Origin: an uncultured Tateyamaria sp.
Lineage (GTDB): Bacteria > Pseudomonadota > Alphaproteobacteria > Rhodobacterales > Rhodobacteraceae
DNA: 64,000 nucleotides
NCBI RefSeq assembly: GCF_947488715.1
Contig: NZ_CANLAG010000003.1
Location: forward strand, 248,001-312,000
Direction: 5' to 3'
Shown here: in pieces, positions 1-8,849 of the stretch
Numbering within the stretch: position 1 is the stretch's first letter
Layout: each line of letters opens with the position of its first letter
Notes under the pieces: model-generated
What the model saw: only the letters and a program-made list of their open reading frames with translations
Told to the model about the DNA's origin: nothing
Database searches by the model: none
Translations under genes and position numbers: made by a program

Positions 1-247
1 AATTGCGCACCCGGTATTCGATGCGGAAATCATCGCCACTGCTGCGCAGGCTTTCGCGGATCACGGGCGCCACGGGGCGCAGATCGGCAAGGCCCACAGG
101 CTTGAAGCTGATCCAGAAGATGGACAGCAGCGGCAGGATGATCACGAGGCTCACGATGGCGATCGTGGGGAAAAGCAAGCTCCATGCGAGCCGCGCCTCG
201 CGTCGCTCAAGCGCGCCGCGGGTGGTCGGTGGTGTCGAGGCCGTCAT
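1..247 (-). CDS. ABC sugar transporter permease, N-terminal part (runs off window)
   Basis: This leftward gene starts with ATG at 247 and continues past the left edge; about 82 residues are visible. After a short charged N-terminus (MTASTPPTTRGALERREARL) comes one long hydrophobic segment (LLFPTIAIVSLVIILPLL) and then the SFKPVGL region. This layout is usual for the first membrane helix of MalF/UgpA-type permeases of carbohydrate ABC importers. It lies 73 bases downstream of a sugar-binding-protein gene on the same strand, so the two probably form one importer. Substrate is unknown. The conserved EAA loop that would confirm the family lies outside the window. Confidence 0.8.
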   Translation of the reverse strand, partial: MTASTPPTTRGALERREARLAWSLLFPTIAIVSLVIILPLLSIFWISFKPVGLADLRPVAPVIRESLRSSGDDFRIEYRVRN

Positions 248-280
248 CGGATGTTCCGATTATGTGAGGATGAAAGGGTG

Positions 281-304
281 AGGGGGCAGGCGCACCCGCC
301 CCCT
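281..304 (-). other. Stem-loop between sugar-binding protein and permease genes
   Basis: AGGGGGC (281-287) pairs perfectly with GCCCCCT (298-304) around a 10-base loop. It lies in the 73-base gap after the binding-protein stop codon. No T-run follows on the minus strand, so it is more likely an mRNA-stabilising or attenuating hairpin than a full terminator. Confidence 0.5.
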
Positions 305-320
305 GAATGCCCGTCAGGGC

Positions 321-1679
321 TTAGTTGATCGACGACAGCTCGTCGTTCATCGCAGCTACGGCTGCGGCAGCATCAATCTCGTCGTCGATATACTGACGCA
401 CAATGCGGTTGATGGCCTGGCTGTTGATCATCTTGGAGGCGAGCGACAGCTGTCCCTCGGCAACGCCCCAGCGCTGGGCCACTTTCAGACCGCCGACGAT
501 CTCGTCCAGCATCTCTGCGGAATAGAGGTCTTTCATCGGGGCCTTGCGGTCCACACCCACAGGGATTTCCGACCAACCGGCCGAGAATTTGCCCGGCTCG
601 TCCGCAGTGCCCGTGCGCACGGGGAACTTGCCCTCGGCCGCGATGGACAGTGTCTGCATATAGCCGTCATTCATCGAATATTCGACAAATGCCTGTGCTG
701 TTTCGGTGTCTGCATCCGATGTGATGCCGAAATACCGGACATCACCCCAGGCCGCGCCATCGGGGTTCGAGGGCCCGGCAAAGTTGGTCACGATGCCCGT
801 CTTGGCCGCCAGTTCCTTGGTCGTGGGATCATCGTTGATGGTGGGGGCGGCGCTGTCGCGCAGACCGGCCAGCTCATCCAGGATGAAGGGCGACCAGATG
901 ATCATCGCGGCGTCACCGGCGAAATAGATCTCGCGCGATTGCTTCCAGAAGAGTTCACCCGGAGGGGAGGCTTTGGCGATGGACTTGTAGAAATCCAGCA
1001 CTTCGGTGGTTGCGGCCACATCCAGCGGCTGGAACCCGTCGGGACCCACAGGGGAGACACCGTTGGACAGGAACACGTGTTCCAGAACCTGGGACATGAA
1101 GTTCTCGTCGACCTTGGTTGCGGCGACGAAGCCATACATCTCTGGCGGGTTGTGCAAGGCGTCAAGTGCGGCCTGTACGTTGGCGTATGTGTTGGGGGCA
1201 GCAAGGCCCTTTTCCTCGAAGAGGTCGGCGCGATAAACGATCATCTGCGTCCAGCCGTCCACGGGCACGGAGGCCACGTCGCCGTCATAGTCGGCCATCG
1301 CCAGAGGACCGGCGGCAAAGGTATCGCGGCCCAGGTTTTCGACCACTTCGGTCGCGGCCTCGGTGTCGAGAATACCGGCCTCGGCCCAGGGCAGGGCGTA
1401 TTGCAGGGTGTGATAGATCACGTCGGGCAGGTCACCGGCGGCAAAGGCGGCGGTGGCGCGTGTGCCCAGATCGTTTTCCGAAACGGGGATCACTTCGACG
1501 GTGTTGCCGGTCGCCTTCGAGAACTCTTCGGCCATGGCTTGTTGCTTGGCCAGACGTTCGGGCTGTTCTTCGGTTGTCCAGAACCGGATGTTGTCGGCCA
1601 TGGCGGCGCTGGCACCCAGCACAAGCCCAAGCGCCGAACCCAGCAGCAGACGGCCGGTGAGGCCTTTGGTCGGTGTCAT
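321..1679 (-). CDS. Extracellular sugar-binding protein of an ABC importer
   Basis: A 452-residue periplasmic solute-binding protein of the carbohydrate type (family 1, MalE/UgpB-like). The N-terminus is a clear Sec signal peptide: basic MTPTKGLTGR, a hydrophobic core, then an ASAAMA cleavage region. The mature protein begins with DNIRFWTTEEQPERLAKQQ, the usual first strand and helix of this fold, and AAFAAGDLPDVIYH is a typical hinge-region motif. Length fits the family. Its permease follows on the same strand and a LacI regulator is divergent, separated by two perfect LacI-type operators, so expression is probably induced by a sugar or glycoside. The exact substrate cannot be read from the sequence. 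Confidence 0.88.
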   Translation of the reverse strand: MTPTKGLTGRLLLGSALGLVLGASAAMADNIRFWTTEEQPERLAKQQAMAEEFSKATGNTVEVIPVSENDLGTRATAAFAAGDLPDVIYHTLQYALPWAEAGILDTEAATEVVENLGRDTFAAGPLAMADYDGDVASVPVDGWTQMIVYRADLFEEKGLAAPNTYANVQAALDALHNPPEMYGFVAATKVDENFMSQVLEHVFLSNGVSPVGPDGFQPLDVAATTEVLDFYKSIAKASPPGELFWKQSREIYFAGDAAMIIWSPFILDELAGLRDSAAPTINDDPTTKELAAKTGIVTNFAGPSNPDGAAWGDVRYFGITSDADTETAQAFVEYSMNDGYMQTLSIAAEGKFPVRTGTADEPGKFSAGWSEIPVGVDRKAPMKDLYSAEMLDEIVGGLKVAQRWGVAEGQLSLASKMINSQAINRIVRQYIDDEIDAAAAVAAMNDELSSIN

Positions 1680-1767
1680 AAGTTTCTCCTCCCTTTAGGA
1701 AACTTGTCATAATTCGCTGATCCAACCGCGCAGGTTGGGTCGGATGCCATTTACCATGCGCGCTTTG

Positions 1768-1781
1768 TTGCATCGTTGCAA
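1768..1781. promoter_or_regulatory. LacI-type operator, copy 1
   Basis: TTGCATCGTTGCAA has 5-base inverted arms (TTGCA/TGCAA) and the central CG typical of LacI-family sites. The identical 14-mer recurs at 1867-1880. It sits 89 bases upstream of the binding-protein start. Confidence 0.75.
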
Positions 1782-1832
1782 TAAATATTTTCACGCCCTG
1801 ATTTAGCGAAAAAGTCAATTAAATCCATGTTC

Positions 1833-1846
1833 TTGCCGCATTGCAG
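1833..1846. promoter_or_regulatory. Degenerate LacI-type half-matching site
   Basis: TTGCCGCATTGCAG matches the two perfect operators at 10 of 14 positions and lies between them. It could be an auxiliary site, but a chance match is possible. Confidence 0.25.
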
Positions 1847-1866
1847 CGAGAGTGGAGTGCAAATTT

Positions 1867-1880
1867 TTGCATCGTTGCAA
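1867..1880. promoter_or_regulatory. LacI-type operator, copy 2
   Basis: Exact second copy of TTGCATCGTTGCAA, 99 bases from copy 1 and 86 bases upstream of the lacI-type gene start. The pair is well placed for DNA looping and autoregulation. Confidence 0.75.
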
Positions 1881-1966
1881 CCCGATTCGGAATTGCCTTG
1901 TCTGGTCAGGGCTGTACCAATATCACTGTACAAATTTTCAAATCCACACGCGGGGCACCCCGTCTC

Positions 1967-2980
1967 ATGGCAGGCAAGTCGAACAAGCCGCCGACGCTGA
2001 AAACGATATCGGAGTTGACGGGCCTGAGCCTGTCGACTGTGTCGTTGTCGTTGCGTGATGGCAGCCGTTTGAAGCCCGAGACCCGTGACAAGATCGCCAA
2101 AGCCGCCGCCGAAGTGGGCTATGTGCCGAACCGGGCCGGGGTGCGGTTGCGGACTGGGCAGACCAATGTGCTGACGCTGGTGCTGTCCCCGGCCAAGAAC
2201 ACGATCGACTATACCCGGCAGTTGATCGAGGGCATCGGCCTGCATCTGTCGGGGTCGAAATACCACCTGAACGTCATCCCCGACCTGCAAGGGGCCACGC
2301 CAGAGGAATCGGTGCGCTATGTGTTGCAGAACCGGACGGCGGACGGGATCATCCTGACCCATACCAGCGCGCGGGATCCGCGGGTGCAGATGCTGATCGA
2401 TGCGGATTTCCCGTTTGTGTCCCACGGGCGGACGGAGTTTTATGCGCGCCATGCGTTTCACGATTTCCATGCAGAGCGGTTTGTCGAAATGGCGGTAGAG
2501 CGGCTGCTGGAAACGGGGCGGCGGCGGTTCGTGCTGGTGGCCGAGGATGACGCGACCACGAACTTTTCCAAGATCGCCAGCACGTTTCACCGGACGCTGG
2601 CCCGGCATGGCCTGACGGGCGAAGTGGCGACGGAGACGGGTATTCTGGTGTCCACGGACACCGCGCGCAGTTTTGGTCACGCACTGGCGGTGCGGCCAGA
2701 CCCCTTTGACGCGGTGATCAGCAACAACGAACTGGCGACGCTGGCGTTGATGGGCGGGATGTCGGACGCGGGGCTGGTGCAGGGCCGTGACTATGCGCTG
2801 ATCTGCCGCCAGACGACCGATATCCTGCCGACGCTTTATCCGACCATCGACACCGTGGCCGAGGACCTGGTGGCCACGGGGACAGAGCTGGCGCGGTTGT
2901 TGATCGGGCGTCTGGGTGACGCGCCGGTCGAAACGCTGCAAACGCTACACGAACCGCAGGCGCGGTGGCGCAGCAGTTAA
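1967..2980 (+). CDS. LacI-family transcriptional regulator
   Basis: A 337-residue repressor. The N-terminal helix-turn-helix is clear: TLKTISELTGLSLSTVSLSL followed by the hinge region with RDKIAKAAAEVGYVPNRAG. The C-terminal part is a periplasmic-binding-protein-like sensor domain that should bind a sugar or sugar derivative. I chose the ATG at 1967 because the domain starts within ten residues of it; an upstream in-frame start at 1841 would add an unstructured tail. The gene diverges from the sugar ABC genes with two identical operators between, so it most likely controls them and itself. Its stop codon overlaps the stop of the convergent GMC gene. Confidence 0.9.
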   Translation: MAGKSNKPPTLKTISELTGLSLSTVSLSLRDGSRLKPETRDKIAKAAAEVGYVPNRAGVRLRTGQTNVLTLVLSPAKNTIDYTRQLIEGIGLHLSGSKYHLNVIPDLQGATPEESVRYVLQNRTADGIILTHTSARDPRVQMLIDADFPFVSHGRTEFYARHAFHDFHAERFVEMAVERLLETGRRRFVLVAEDDATTNFSKIASTFHRTLARHGLTGEVATETGILVSTDTARSFGHALAVRPDPFDAVISNNELATLALMGGMSDAGLVQGRDYALICRQTTDILPTLYPTIDTVAEDLVATGTELARLLIGRLGDAPVETLQTLHEPQARWRSS

Positions 2981-4575
2981 GCTGCGCCCCGGATCAGGTC
3001 AGAGGCCTTTTCGCCGATCATGATGGCGGGGGCGTTTGTGTTGCCGCTGACGATTTCCGGCATGATCGAACAATCCGCCACGCGCAGCCCGGCGATGCCG
3101 TGCACGCGCAACTGGTCATCCACCACCGACATCTTGTCATTGCCCATCTTGCAGGTGCCTGTGGGGTGATAGATCGACGCGGTGTTGTTGCGCGCCCAGT
3201 CGAGCGTGGCGTCGTAGTCGTCCATCGGCAGGTCCGAATGTGGGCGGTATTCCTCGGAGATTTTCGAGGTCAGGGGGGCGTGCCGGGCGATTCGCCGCGC
3301 GATATTGACCCCTTCGACCACCGTGCGACAGTCGGTTTCGGTGCTCAGATAGTTCGGAATGATCTTGGGATAGGCGCGACCATCCTTGCTGGACAGACGA
3401 ATCTCGCCCTTGGATTCGGGGCGCAACTGGCACACCGACATGGTGAAGGCGGAAAACGGGTCCGCGCCTTTGCCGGGGTTCTCGGCTGACAGGGGCTGCA
3501 CGTGGAACTGGATGTCCGGGGTTTCCAGATCGTCACGGGTTTTCATGAACCCGGTGGCGAGGCTGGCGGCCATGGTCATGGGGCCTGCGCGGAACATCAG
3601 ATACTTGAGCCCGATCTTGGCCTGACCAAAGAGGCTGCGCACCTCGTCGTTCAGGGTGGGTTCGTTGCATTTGTAGACAAGACGCGCCTGCAGGTGGTCC
3701 TGCATGTTCTTGCCCACACCGGGCAGGTCGGCCACGACGTCGATGCCGTGTTCGCGCAGCTGTTCGGCCTCGCCGATGCCCGACAGCATCAGCAACTGGG
3801 GTGAATTGATCGCGCCGCCGGACAGGATGATTTCCTCGCGGGCGTTGACGGTCTGCCATGCGCCGCCGCGGTCCTTGTAGGTGACGCCGGTGGCACGTTT
3901 GTCGGTGATCTCGATCTTTTCGACCTGCGCATGGGTGATGATATGCAGGTTTTTGCGGTCTTTTACTGGATTCAGGAAGGCCACAGCCGACGAACAGCGC
4001 CGTCCGTTGCGCGCGGTCAACTGGAAAAAGCCCACGCCTTCTTGTTCCGCGCCATTGTAATCGGGGTTGAATTTGTAGCCCGCCGCTTGTGCTGCCGCGA
4101 CCCAAGCGTCGGTGATGGGGCGCTGGATTCGCATGTTGGAGACGGACAGACCGCCCTGATCGCCGTGAAACTCGTCTGCGCCGCGCTCGTTTTTCTCGGA
4201 CCGTTTGAACAAGGGCAGGACATCATCCCAAGCCCAGCCACGGTTGCCCATCTGCGCCCAGCGGTCGTAATCCTGCGGTTGTCCCCGCACATAGAGCAGC
4301 CCGTTCAGCGACGATGATCCGCCCAGAACCTTGCCGCGCGGCCATTCGATCGACCGACCGTTCAGGCCGGGATCGGGCTCTGTTTTATAGCACCAATCGA
4401 CGCTCGGGTTGTGGATTGTCTTGAAATAACCCACCGGAATATGGATCCATGGGTTCAGATCTCGTCCGCCCGCTTCGAGGAGAACGACGGTCTTTGTTGG
4501 ATCAGCACTCAGCCGATTCGCAATGACACAGCCCGCAGAACCGGCCCCTATAACGATATAATCGGCGTCCACCAC
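2977..4575 (-). CDS. GMC-family FAD-dependent oxidoreductase (choline/alcohol dehydrogenase-like)
   Basis: A 532-residue flavoprotein that oxidises an alcohol group on a small substrate. The N-terminal FAD-binding motif IVIGAGSAGCVIANRLS is at residues 7-23. GGSSSLNGLLYVRGQPQDYD is the GMC signature 1 region. The C-terminus carries the expected catalytic His (IYHPTGTCKMG) and an Asn (SGNTNAPAIMIGEKA). There is no signal peptide, so it is cytoplasmic. It resembles the BetA/AlkJ branch, but choline is not established because the gene is not beside betB or betI. It diverges from a TRAP transporter and IclR gene over 106 bases, which suggests the enzyme processes what that transporter imports. 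Confidence 0.9.
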   Translation of the reverse strand: MVDADYIVIGAGSAGCVIANRLSADPTKTVVLLEAGGRDLNPWIHIPVGYFKTIHNPSVDWCYKTEPDPGLNGRSIEWPRGKVLGGSSSLNGLLYVRGQPQDYDRWAQMGNRGWAWDDVLPLFKRSEKNERGADEFHGDQGGLSVSNMRIQRPITDAWVAAAQAAGYKFNPDYNGAEQEGVGFFQLTARNGRRCSSAVAFLNPVKDRKNLHIITHAQVEKIEITDKRATGVTYKDRGGAWQTVNAREEIILSGGAINSPQLLMLSGIGEAEQLREHGIDVVADLPGVGKNMQDHLQARLVYKCNEPTLNDEVRSLFGQAKIGLKYLMFRAGPMTMAASLATGFMKTRDDLETPDIQFHVQPLSAENPGKGADPFSAFTMSVCQLRPESKGEIRLSSKDGRAYPKIIPNYLSTETDCRTVVEGVNIARRIARHAPLTSKISEEYRPHSDLPMDDYDATLDWARNNTASIYHPTGTCKMGNDKMSVVDDQLRVHGIAGLRVADCSIMPEIVSGNTNAPAIMIGEKASDLIRGAA

Positions 4576-4640
4576 GCATCCTCCCTCGCATTAAGTGAAA
4601 AAAAGACTAGGCAGATTGTCTCGCTTGCGCTAGCCTTTTC

Positions 4641-4657
4641 TGAGATAAAACGTCTCA
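4641..4657. promoter_or_regulatory. Short inverted repeat in the GMC/TRAP divergent promoter region
   Basis: TGAGATAAAACGTCTCA has perfect 5-base arms (TGAGA/TCTCA) and lies 25 bases before the TRAP binding-protein start. It is a candidate operator for the nearby IclR regulator. The arms are short, so this is tentative. The TRAP gene has a clear ribosome-binding site (GGGAGGA) at 4671-4677. Confidence 0.3.
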
Positions 4658-4681
4658 ATAATATGCATCAGGGAGGATAGC

Positions 4682-5914
4682 ATGGGAATCAGTGACAAAA
4701 TCAACGGCATTTCCCGCCGGGATTTGTTCAAGGTGGCTGGCCGTTACGGCATGAGCTCGACGCTTCTGGCGGCGGGTGGTTTTGGTGGGGCAATGAGCCT
4801 CGCAAACCTCGCATCGGCAGCAGAATCGACATACGAAAAGCGCTTTGCCAAAGAAGCCAAGCACACGCTGAAGTTCGGCGCTGCGGGCTTTAACGCACGC
4901 AACCTGCTGATCGAACGCGCCGGCGCGCTGGAATTTGCACGTGACCTGGAAAGCCGCACAGACGGTGAAATTCGCGTTGAGTTCATCGGTGACAACCAGA
5001 TCTGTGGTCAGGTGTCCTGCGTTGAGAAAGCCCAGCAAGGTATCGTCGATATCTATGCGGCTTCGACACAGAACTCTGCCGGTGGTGCGCCGTATCTGAA
5101 CGTGCTGGACTATGCGTATATGTTCCGTAACCGTGCGGACCAGTACCACTTCCTGTACTCGCCCAAGTCTCAGGCGCTGCTGCGTGAGCCCTATGAGCGT
5201 CGTCACGGCCTGAAGTTCCTGTTCAGCCACGCTGAACTGCGCGGGATCCAGTTGGGTCTGGCATGGGAAGACAAGGAAACGGTCACATCGGTCGAGCAGC
5301 TGTTCGGCACGAAAAACCGCGTCACCGGCACCCAGTTGGGCCGGATCGCAATGACCGCCCTGAACCTGAACCCAGTTCCGGTTGCTTGGGAAGAAACGCT
5401 TGACGGTCTGAAGCAGGGCCTGATCGACGGTGCGGAAACATGGGCCTCGGCCGTGGCATATGCCAACATGTCGCCTGTTGTGTCTCAGTCGGTTCACCTG
5501 AACTTCTTCTGCGGTACAGAGCACACAGCCATGAACGCATCCGTGTTCGACGGTCTGAGCGGCGAACTGCAAGACGCTGTGATGGAATCGTCCTACTGGG
5601 CACAGACACACGTGCAGGCCGCAAACGAAGCCGCACTGGTCAAAACGGTTGGTCAGTCCGACCCGCAGCTGCCGAACACGATCTTTGCGCAAAACAACGT
5701 GCGCAACGCGTTCCTGTCCGACGCCGAAATCAAGAAGGCCGAGGAAATGTGTTCGCCCGAGTTCCAACCACAGCTGTGGGAAGAATGGCGCGAGCGCATC
5801 AACGGCTGGCAGGGTGGCGCAGACACCTATCAGGAAATCTACGACGAAGTCCGCACAATCGACGCGAACACGTTGCCTGAGAACGTCGAGCCCCGCCGCT
5901 GGTGGAAAGCTTAA
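4682..5914 (+). CDS. TRAP transporter solute-binding protein (DctP family), Tat-exported
   Basis: A 410-residue periplasmic binding protein of a tripartite ATP-independent periplasmic transporter. The N-terminus has a twin-arginine signal (GISRRDLFKVAGRYGM, then a hydrophobic stretch ending LANLASA), so it is probably exported folded by Tat, which some TRAP binding proteins use. Features of the fold include the segments KFGAAGFNARNLLIERAG and FARDLESRTDGEIRVEF. The usual substrate-arginine region is GTKNRVTGTQLGRI, less canonical than in C4-dicarboxylate binders. The gene is followed by an intrinsic-terminator-like hairpin and then both membrane subunits. The substrate is unknown, probably a carboxylated or polar compound handled by the divergent GMC enzyme. 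Confidence 0.88.
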   Translation: MGISDKINGISRRDLFKVAGRYGMSSTLLAAGGFGGAMSLANLASAAESTYEKRFAKEAKHTLKFGAAGFNARNLLIERAGALEFARDLESRTDGEIRVEFIGDNQICGQVSCVEKAQQGIVDIYAASTQNSAGGAPYLNVLDYAYMFRNRADQYHFLYSPKSQALLREPYERRHGLKFLFSHAELRGIQLGLAWEDKETVTSVEQLFGTKNRVTGTQLGRIAMTALNLNPVPVAWEETLDGLKQGLIDGAETWASAVAYANMSPVVSQSVHLNFFCGTEHTAMNASVFDGLSGELQDAVMESSYWAQTHVQAANEAALVKTVGQSDPQLPNTIFAQNNVRNAFLSDAEIKKAEEMCSPEFQPQLWEEWRERINGWQGGADTYQEIYDEVRTIDANTLPENVEPRRWWKA

Positions 5915-5932
5915 TCCACGATTGAGCGACAG

Positions 5933-5964
5933 AAGCCGACCCCGCAACAGGGGTCGGCTTTTTT
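5933..5964 (+). terminator. Intrinsic terminator/attenuator between TRAP binding protein and permeases
   Basis: AAGCCGACCCC (5933-5943) pairs with GGGGTCGGCTT (5950-5960) around a 6-base loop, followed by a T-run ending at 5964. It lies 18 bases after the stop codon and should end most transcripts after the binding-protein gene, with read-through supplying the permeases. Confidence 0.85.
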
Positions 5965-6025
5965 GTCATCAGAACGCGAAAACGCGTCATAGTTGACAAA
6001 TTAGAATCAAAGGGAGGGGCGCCAG

Positions 6026-6697
6026 ATGTCAATCTGGGCGGATATGTCCACCATCGTCACAGCGACGGTGAGCGGAGACATCAACTTTAAAGTTGTTCAA
6101 GCATACAGATCGGATGCGGCGTGGCTGGTGTTCGGGCCGATCACCGTGATCGGCGCGATTTTCATTTATTACCTGTACAAGGTCGCCCCATGGCTGGACA
6201 AACATCTGGAGCGCACCATCGCGGTTGCGGCCTATATCCTGATCGCCACGATCATCTTTGTCGGCGTGATCCAGCGTTTTGTGTTTTCGTCACAGGTGCC
6301 GTGGTCGACGACGATCCCTCCGCTGATCTTTATGATCATGTCGTGGTACGGGTGTTCGTACAACGTCAAGCTGCGCACCCACCTCAGCTTTAGCGAATTC
6401 CGCGCCAAGATGAGCCACAAGGCCCAGTACTGGTGCTTGGTGATGGACAACGTCCTGTGGTTCACCTTCTGCATCATCTGCGTGACCACGATGTCGCGTA
6501 TCACCGTCAACACCTATGACAACTTTGCCATCGTGCTGGGCACCGACGACATCATGCGTTGGTGGTTCATCGTGACCATGCCGATCTGTTTCGTGCTGAT
6601 GGCCGGACGGGTTCTGAGCAATGCGATTATCGATCTGCGCAAGTTCCGCAACAACGAGACACTGATCGAACAAGCCGTGATCGGGGGAGACGCGTGA
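6026..6697 (+). CDS. TRAP transporter small permease subunit (DctQ family)
   Basis: A 223-residue membrane protein with hydrophobic segments near residues 32-50 (WLVFGPITVIGAIFIYYLY), 66-84, 95-112, 135-155 and 172-195. DctQ proteins normally have four helices; an extra N-terminal segment here is within family variation. A ribosome-binding site (AGGGAGGGG) precedes the ATG. The stop overlaps the start of the large subunit by one base (TGATG), so the two are translationally coupled, as expected for subunits that work as a pair in the inner membrane. Confidence 0.85.
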   Translation: MSIWADMSTIVTATVSGDINFKVVQAYRSDAAWLVFGPITVIGAIFIYYLYKVAPWLDKHLERTIAVAAYILIATIIFVGVIQRFVFSSQVPWSTTIPPLIFMIMSWYGCSYNVKLRTHLSFSEFRAKMSHKAQYWCLVMDNVLWFTFCIICVTTMSRITVNTYDNFAIVLGTDDIMRWWFIVTMPICFVLMAGRVLSNAIIDLRKFRNNETLIEQAVIGGDA

Positions 6698-8052
6698 TGA
6701 CCGATGGAAGCTGGATTACACTGATATCACTCGCGGTGACCGTGCTGTTTATGCTGGGCACGCCCGTGTTGCTGGTCATCTTTTACTGGTCCGTGGGCTG
6801 TAGCCTCGTGATCGGCCTGACCCTTGATAACGCGGGCAACGAATTGCTGAACGTGTTCAAGGACGGCTTTGCCCTGCTGGCGATGCCGCTGTTCATCCTG
6901 ACCGGGGACCTGATCAACAAATCGGGGATTGCCAAACGCCTGTCTGATTTTGCCTATGCCTGCCTTGGCTGGCTGCGGGGCGGTCTGGCCATGGCGGCCA
7001 TCGGGGCCTGCGGTCTCTTTGCCGCGATTTCGGGCTCGAACTCGGCCACGACGGCCACCATCGGTTCGATGCTGCACCCTGAAATGACCAAGGGCGGATA
7101 CGACGAACGCTTCTCGGCGGCCACCGCGGCTGCGGGCGGTACAGTCGGGATCATCATCCCGCCGTCGATCATCTTTATCGTCTACGGTTTCCTGATGAAC
7201 TTGCCGATTTCGGACCTGTTCATCGCGGGTATCATCCCCGGCTCGCTGATGGTTCTGGCGATGATGGCGATGTGCTTTATCGTGTCGACCATCAACAAGT
7301 GGGGTTTCCTGATCAAGCTGTCGCCGTTCCGGGTCTTCAAGACCGCTGTGGGCGCATGGTTGGGCTTCTTTGCCATCGGTCTGGTGCTTTGGGGCATCTA
7401 CACCGGCAAGTTCTCACCGACCGAAGCGGCCGGTGTGACCGTGGGCTTTGGTATCATCGTGGGCGTGATCAGCTATCCGCTGAACAAGCTGATGGGCACG
7501 GATCAAGCCGCGCCTGTGGATGAAAAACCCTTTGCAGCGATGGTTGTGGTCGAAGGGTTCCGCCTGCGCGATGTGCCGAATGTCGTCATGCGGTCGGCCC
7601 AGATTGCGGGCATCCTGACGCCTCTGATTGCCGTGTCCATCGTGATGCAGCAGGTGCTGGGTGCGCTGGGTGCGTCCGAGGTGATCGGCGATCTCCTGCG
7701 CAGCATGGGTGGCTACTTCCCCGTTCTGTTCACATCGATGGCCATCGTCTTTGTGGCGGGCATGATCCTGGAATCACTGCCGGTGACGATCATCCTTGCG
7801 CCTATTCTTGCGCCGATTGCGGCCAGTGTGGGCATCGATCCGATCCACTTCTCGGTTGTGTTCCTCGTAGGGGCTTCCATTGGCTTCATCACGCCGCCAT
7901 ATGGTCTGAACCTTTACGTGGCGTCCGGAGTGACGGGTGTTCCATACTTCCGGCTGCTGCGGTATTCGACGATGTATCTTGCGTCACTCATCGCTGTTTG
8001 GGTACTCGTGGCGCTAACACCTAACCTGGCACTGATGTTGCTGCCCAACTAA
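6697..8052 (+). CDS. TRAP transporter large permease subunit (DctM family)
   Basis: A 451-residue inner-membrane protein with about twelve hydrophobic segments, the ion-coupled transport subunit of the TRAP system. Recognisable DctM segments are FALLAMPLFILTGDLINKSG, GLFAAISGSNSATTATIGSM, AAAGGTVGIIIPPSIIFIVY and VGASIGFITPPYGLNLYVAS. I placed the start at 6697, where ATG overlaps the small-subunit stop; a longer in-frame reading upstream would run inside the small-subunit gene. Together with the Tat-exported binding protein and small subunit it makes a complete TRAP importer. Confidence 0.9.
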   Translation: MTDGSWITLISLAVTVLFMLGTPVLLVIFYWSVGCSLVIGLTLDNAGNELLNVFKDGFALLAMPLFILTGDLINKSGIAKRLSDFAYACLGWLRGGLAMAAIGACGLFAAISGSNSATTATIGSMLHPEMTKGGYDERFSAATAAAGGTVGIIIPPSIIFIVYGFLMNLPISDLFIAGIIPGSLMVLAMMAMCFIVSTINKWGFLIKLSPFRVFKTAVGAWLGFFAIGLVLWGIYTGKFSPTEAAGVTVGFGIIVGVISYPLNKLMGTDQAAPVDEKPFAAMVVVEGFRLRDVPNVVMRSAQIAGILTPLIAVSIVMQQVLGALGASEVIGDLLRSMGGYFPVLFTSMAIVFVAGMILESLPVTIILAPILAPIAASVGIDPIHFSVVFLVGASIGFITPPYGLNLYVASGVTGVPYFRLLRYSTMYLASLIAVWVLVALTPNLALMLLPN

Positions 8053-8063
8053 GGCGAGAGGCT

Positions 8064-8843
8064 ATGCCGGACGATCACCGCCCCCGTAAGGAACACCAGA
8101 TCCCCACCAATCTGCGCTTGCTGATGGTGATGGAAGAGGTGGCCAAGCGCGGGGTGGCGGTCAAGCCCACGGATCTCATTGATGCGCTGGGTCTGCCGAA
8201 ACCAACCGTGCACAGGCTGCTGCAAACAGCCGAAGCCGAAGGGTTCCTGCAGCGTGATCTGGATGGCCGCAGCTATGGCCCGGGCCCGCGATTGCGGGCC
8301 CTTGCCGTGTCCACGATGTCGTCCGAACATCTGCGCACCGCGCGTCTGACCATCCTGCGCGGCGTGGCCGAAGAGATCGGCGAGACCTGCAACCTGGCCA
8401 CACCGGACCGCGAGGGGATGACCTATCTTGACCGGGTGGAGACCGAATGGCCGCTGCGCATCCAGTTGCCCATTGGCACGCAGGTGCCGTTCCACTGCAC
8501 CGCGTCGGGCAAGATGTACCTGTCGACCCTGCGCCCGCACGTGCTGCGCTCTATCCTGACGGCGCGCCCGCTCGAGGAACGCACCGAGGGCACGCTGACG
8601 GACATCGAGCGGATCAAGACCGAGCTGGAGGCCACGCGCCAGCGCGGCTATTCGACCGACAACGAGGAATTCATGGCCGGTATGACCGCCGTGGCCGTGC
8701 CGGTCTGGGATGGCAATGGCAAGCTGTTGGCGACCCTGTCGGCCCACGCGCCGATGCAGCGCCGGACCCTGACGCAGTTGATGGATTACCTGCCTGCGCT
8801 GCGCCGCGGGTCAGAGGACCTGACCAAGCTGCACTGCGCCTGA
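8064..8843 (+). CDS. IclR-family transcriptional regulator
   Basis: A 259-residue regulator with an N-terminal winged helix (NLRLLMVMEEVAKRGVAVKP then LGLPKPTVHRLLQTAEAEGF) and a C-terminal IclR effector domain (GVAEEIGETCNLATPDREGM, FHCTASGKMYLSTL, GYSTDNEEFMAGMTAVAVPV). The gene begins 11 bases after the TRAP large permease stop on the same strand, so it is probably the last gene of that operon. It is a good candidate to control the TRAP genes and the divergent GMC gene in response to their substrate. Confidence 0.9.
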   Translation: MPDDHRPRKEHQIPTNLRLLMVMEEVAKRGVAVKPTDLIDALGLPKPTVHRLLQTAEAEGFLQRDLDGRSYGPGPRLRALAVSTMSSEHLRTARLTILRGVAEEIGETCNLATPDREGMTYLDRVETEWPLRIQLPIGTQVPFHCTASGKMYLSTLRPHVLRSILTARPLEERTEGTLTDIERIKTELEATRQRGYSTDNEEFMAGMTAVAVPVWDGNGKLLATLSAHAPMQRRTLTQLMDYLPALRRGSEDLTKLHCA

Positions 8844-8849
8844 CAGCAC

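Noticed and set aside
2977-4575. Choline dehydrogenase betA
   Set aside because: General GMC motifs are present, but no betB, betI or choline transporter is adjacent; the neighbouring genes are a TRAP system and IclR regulator.
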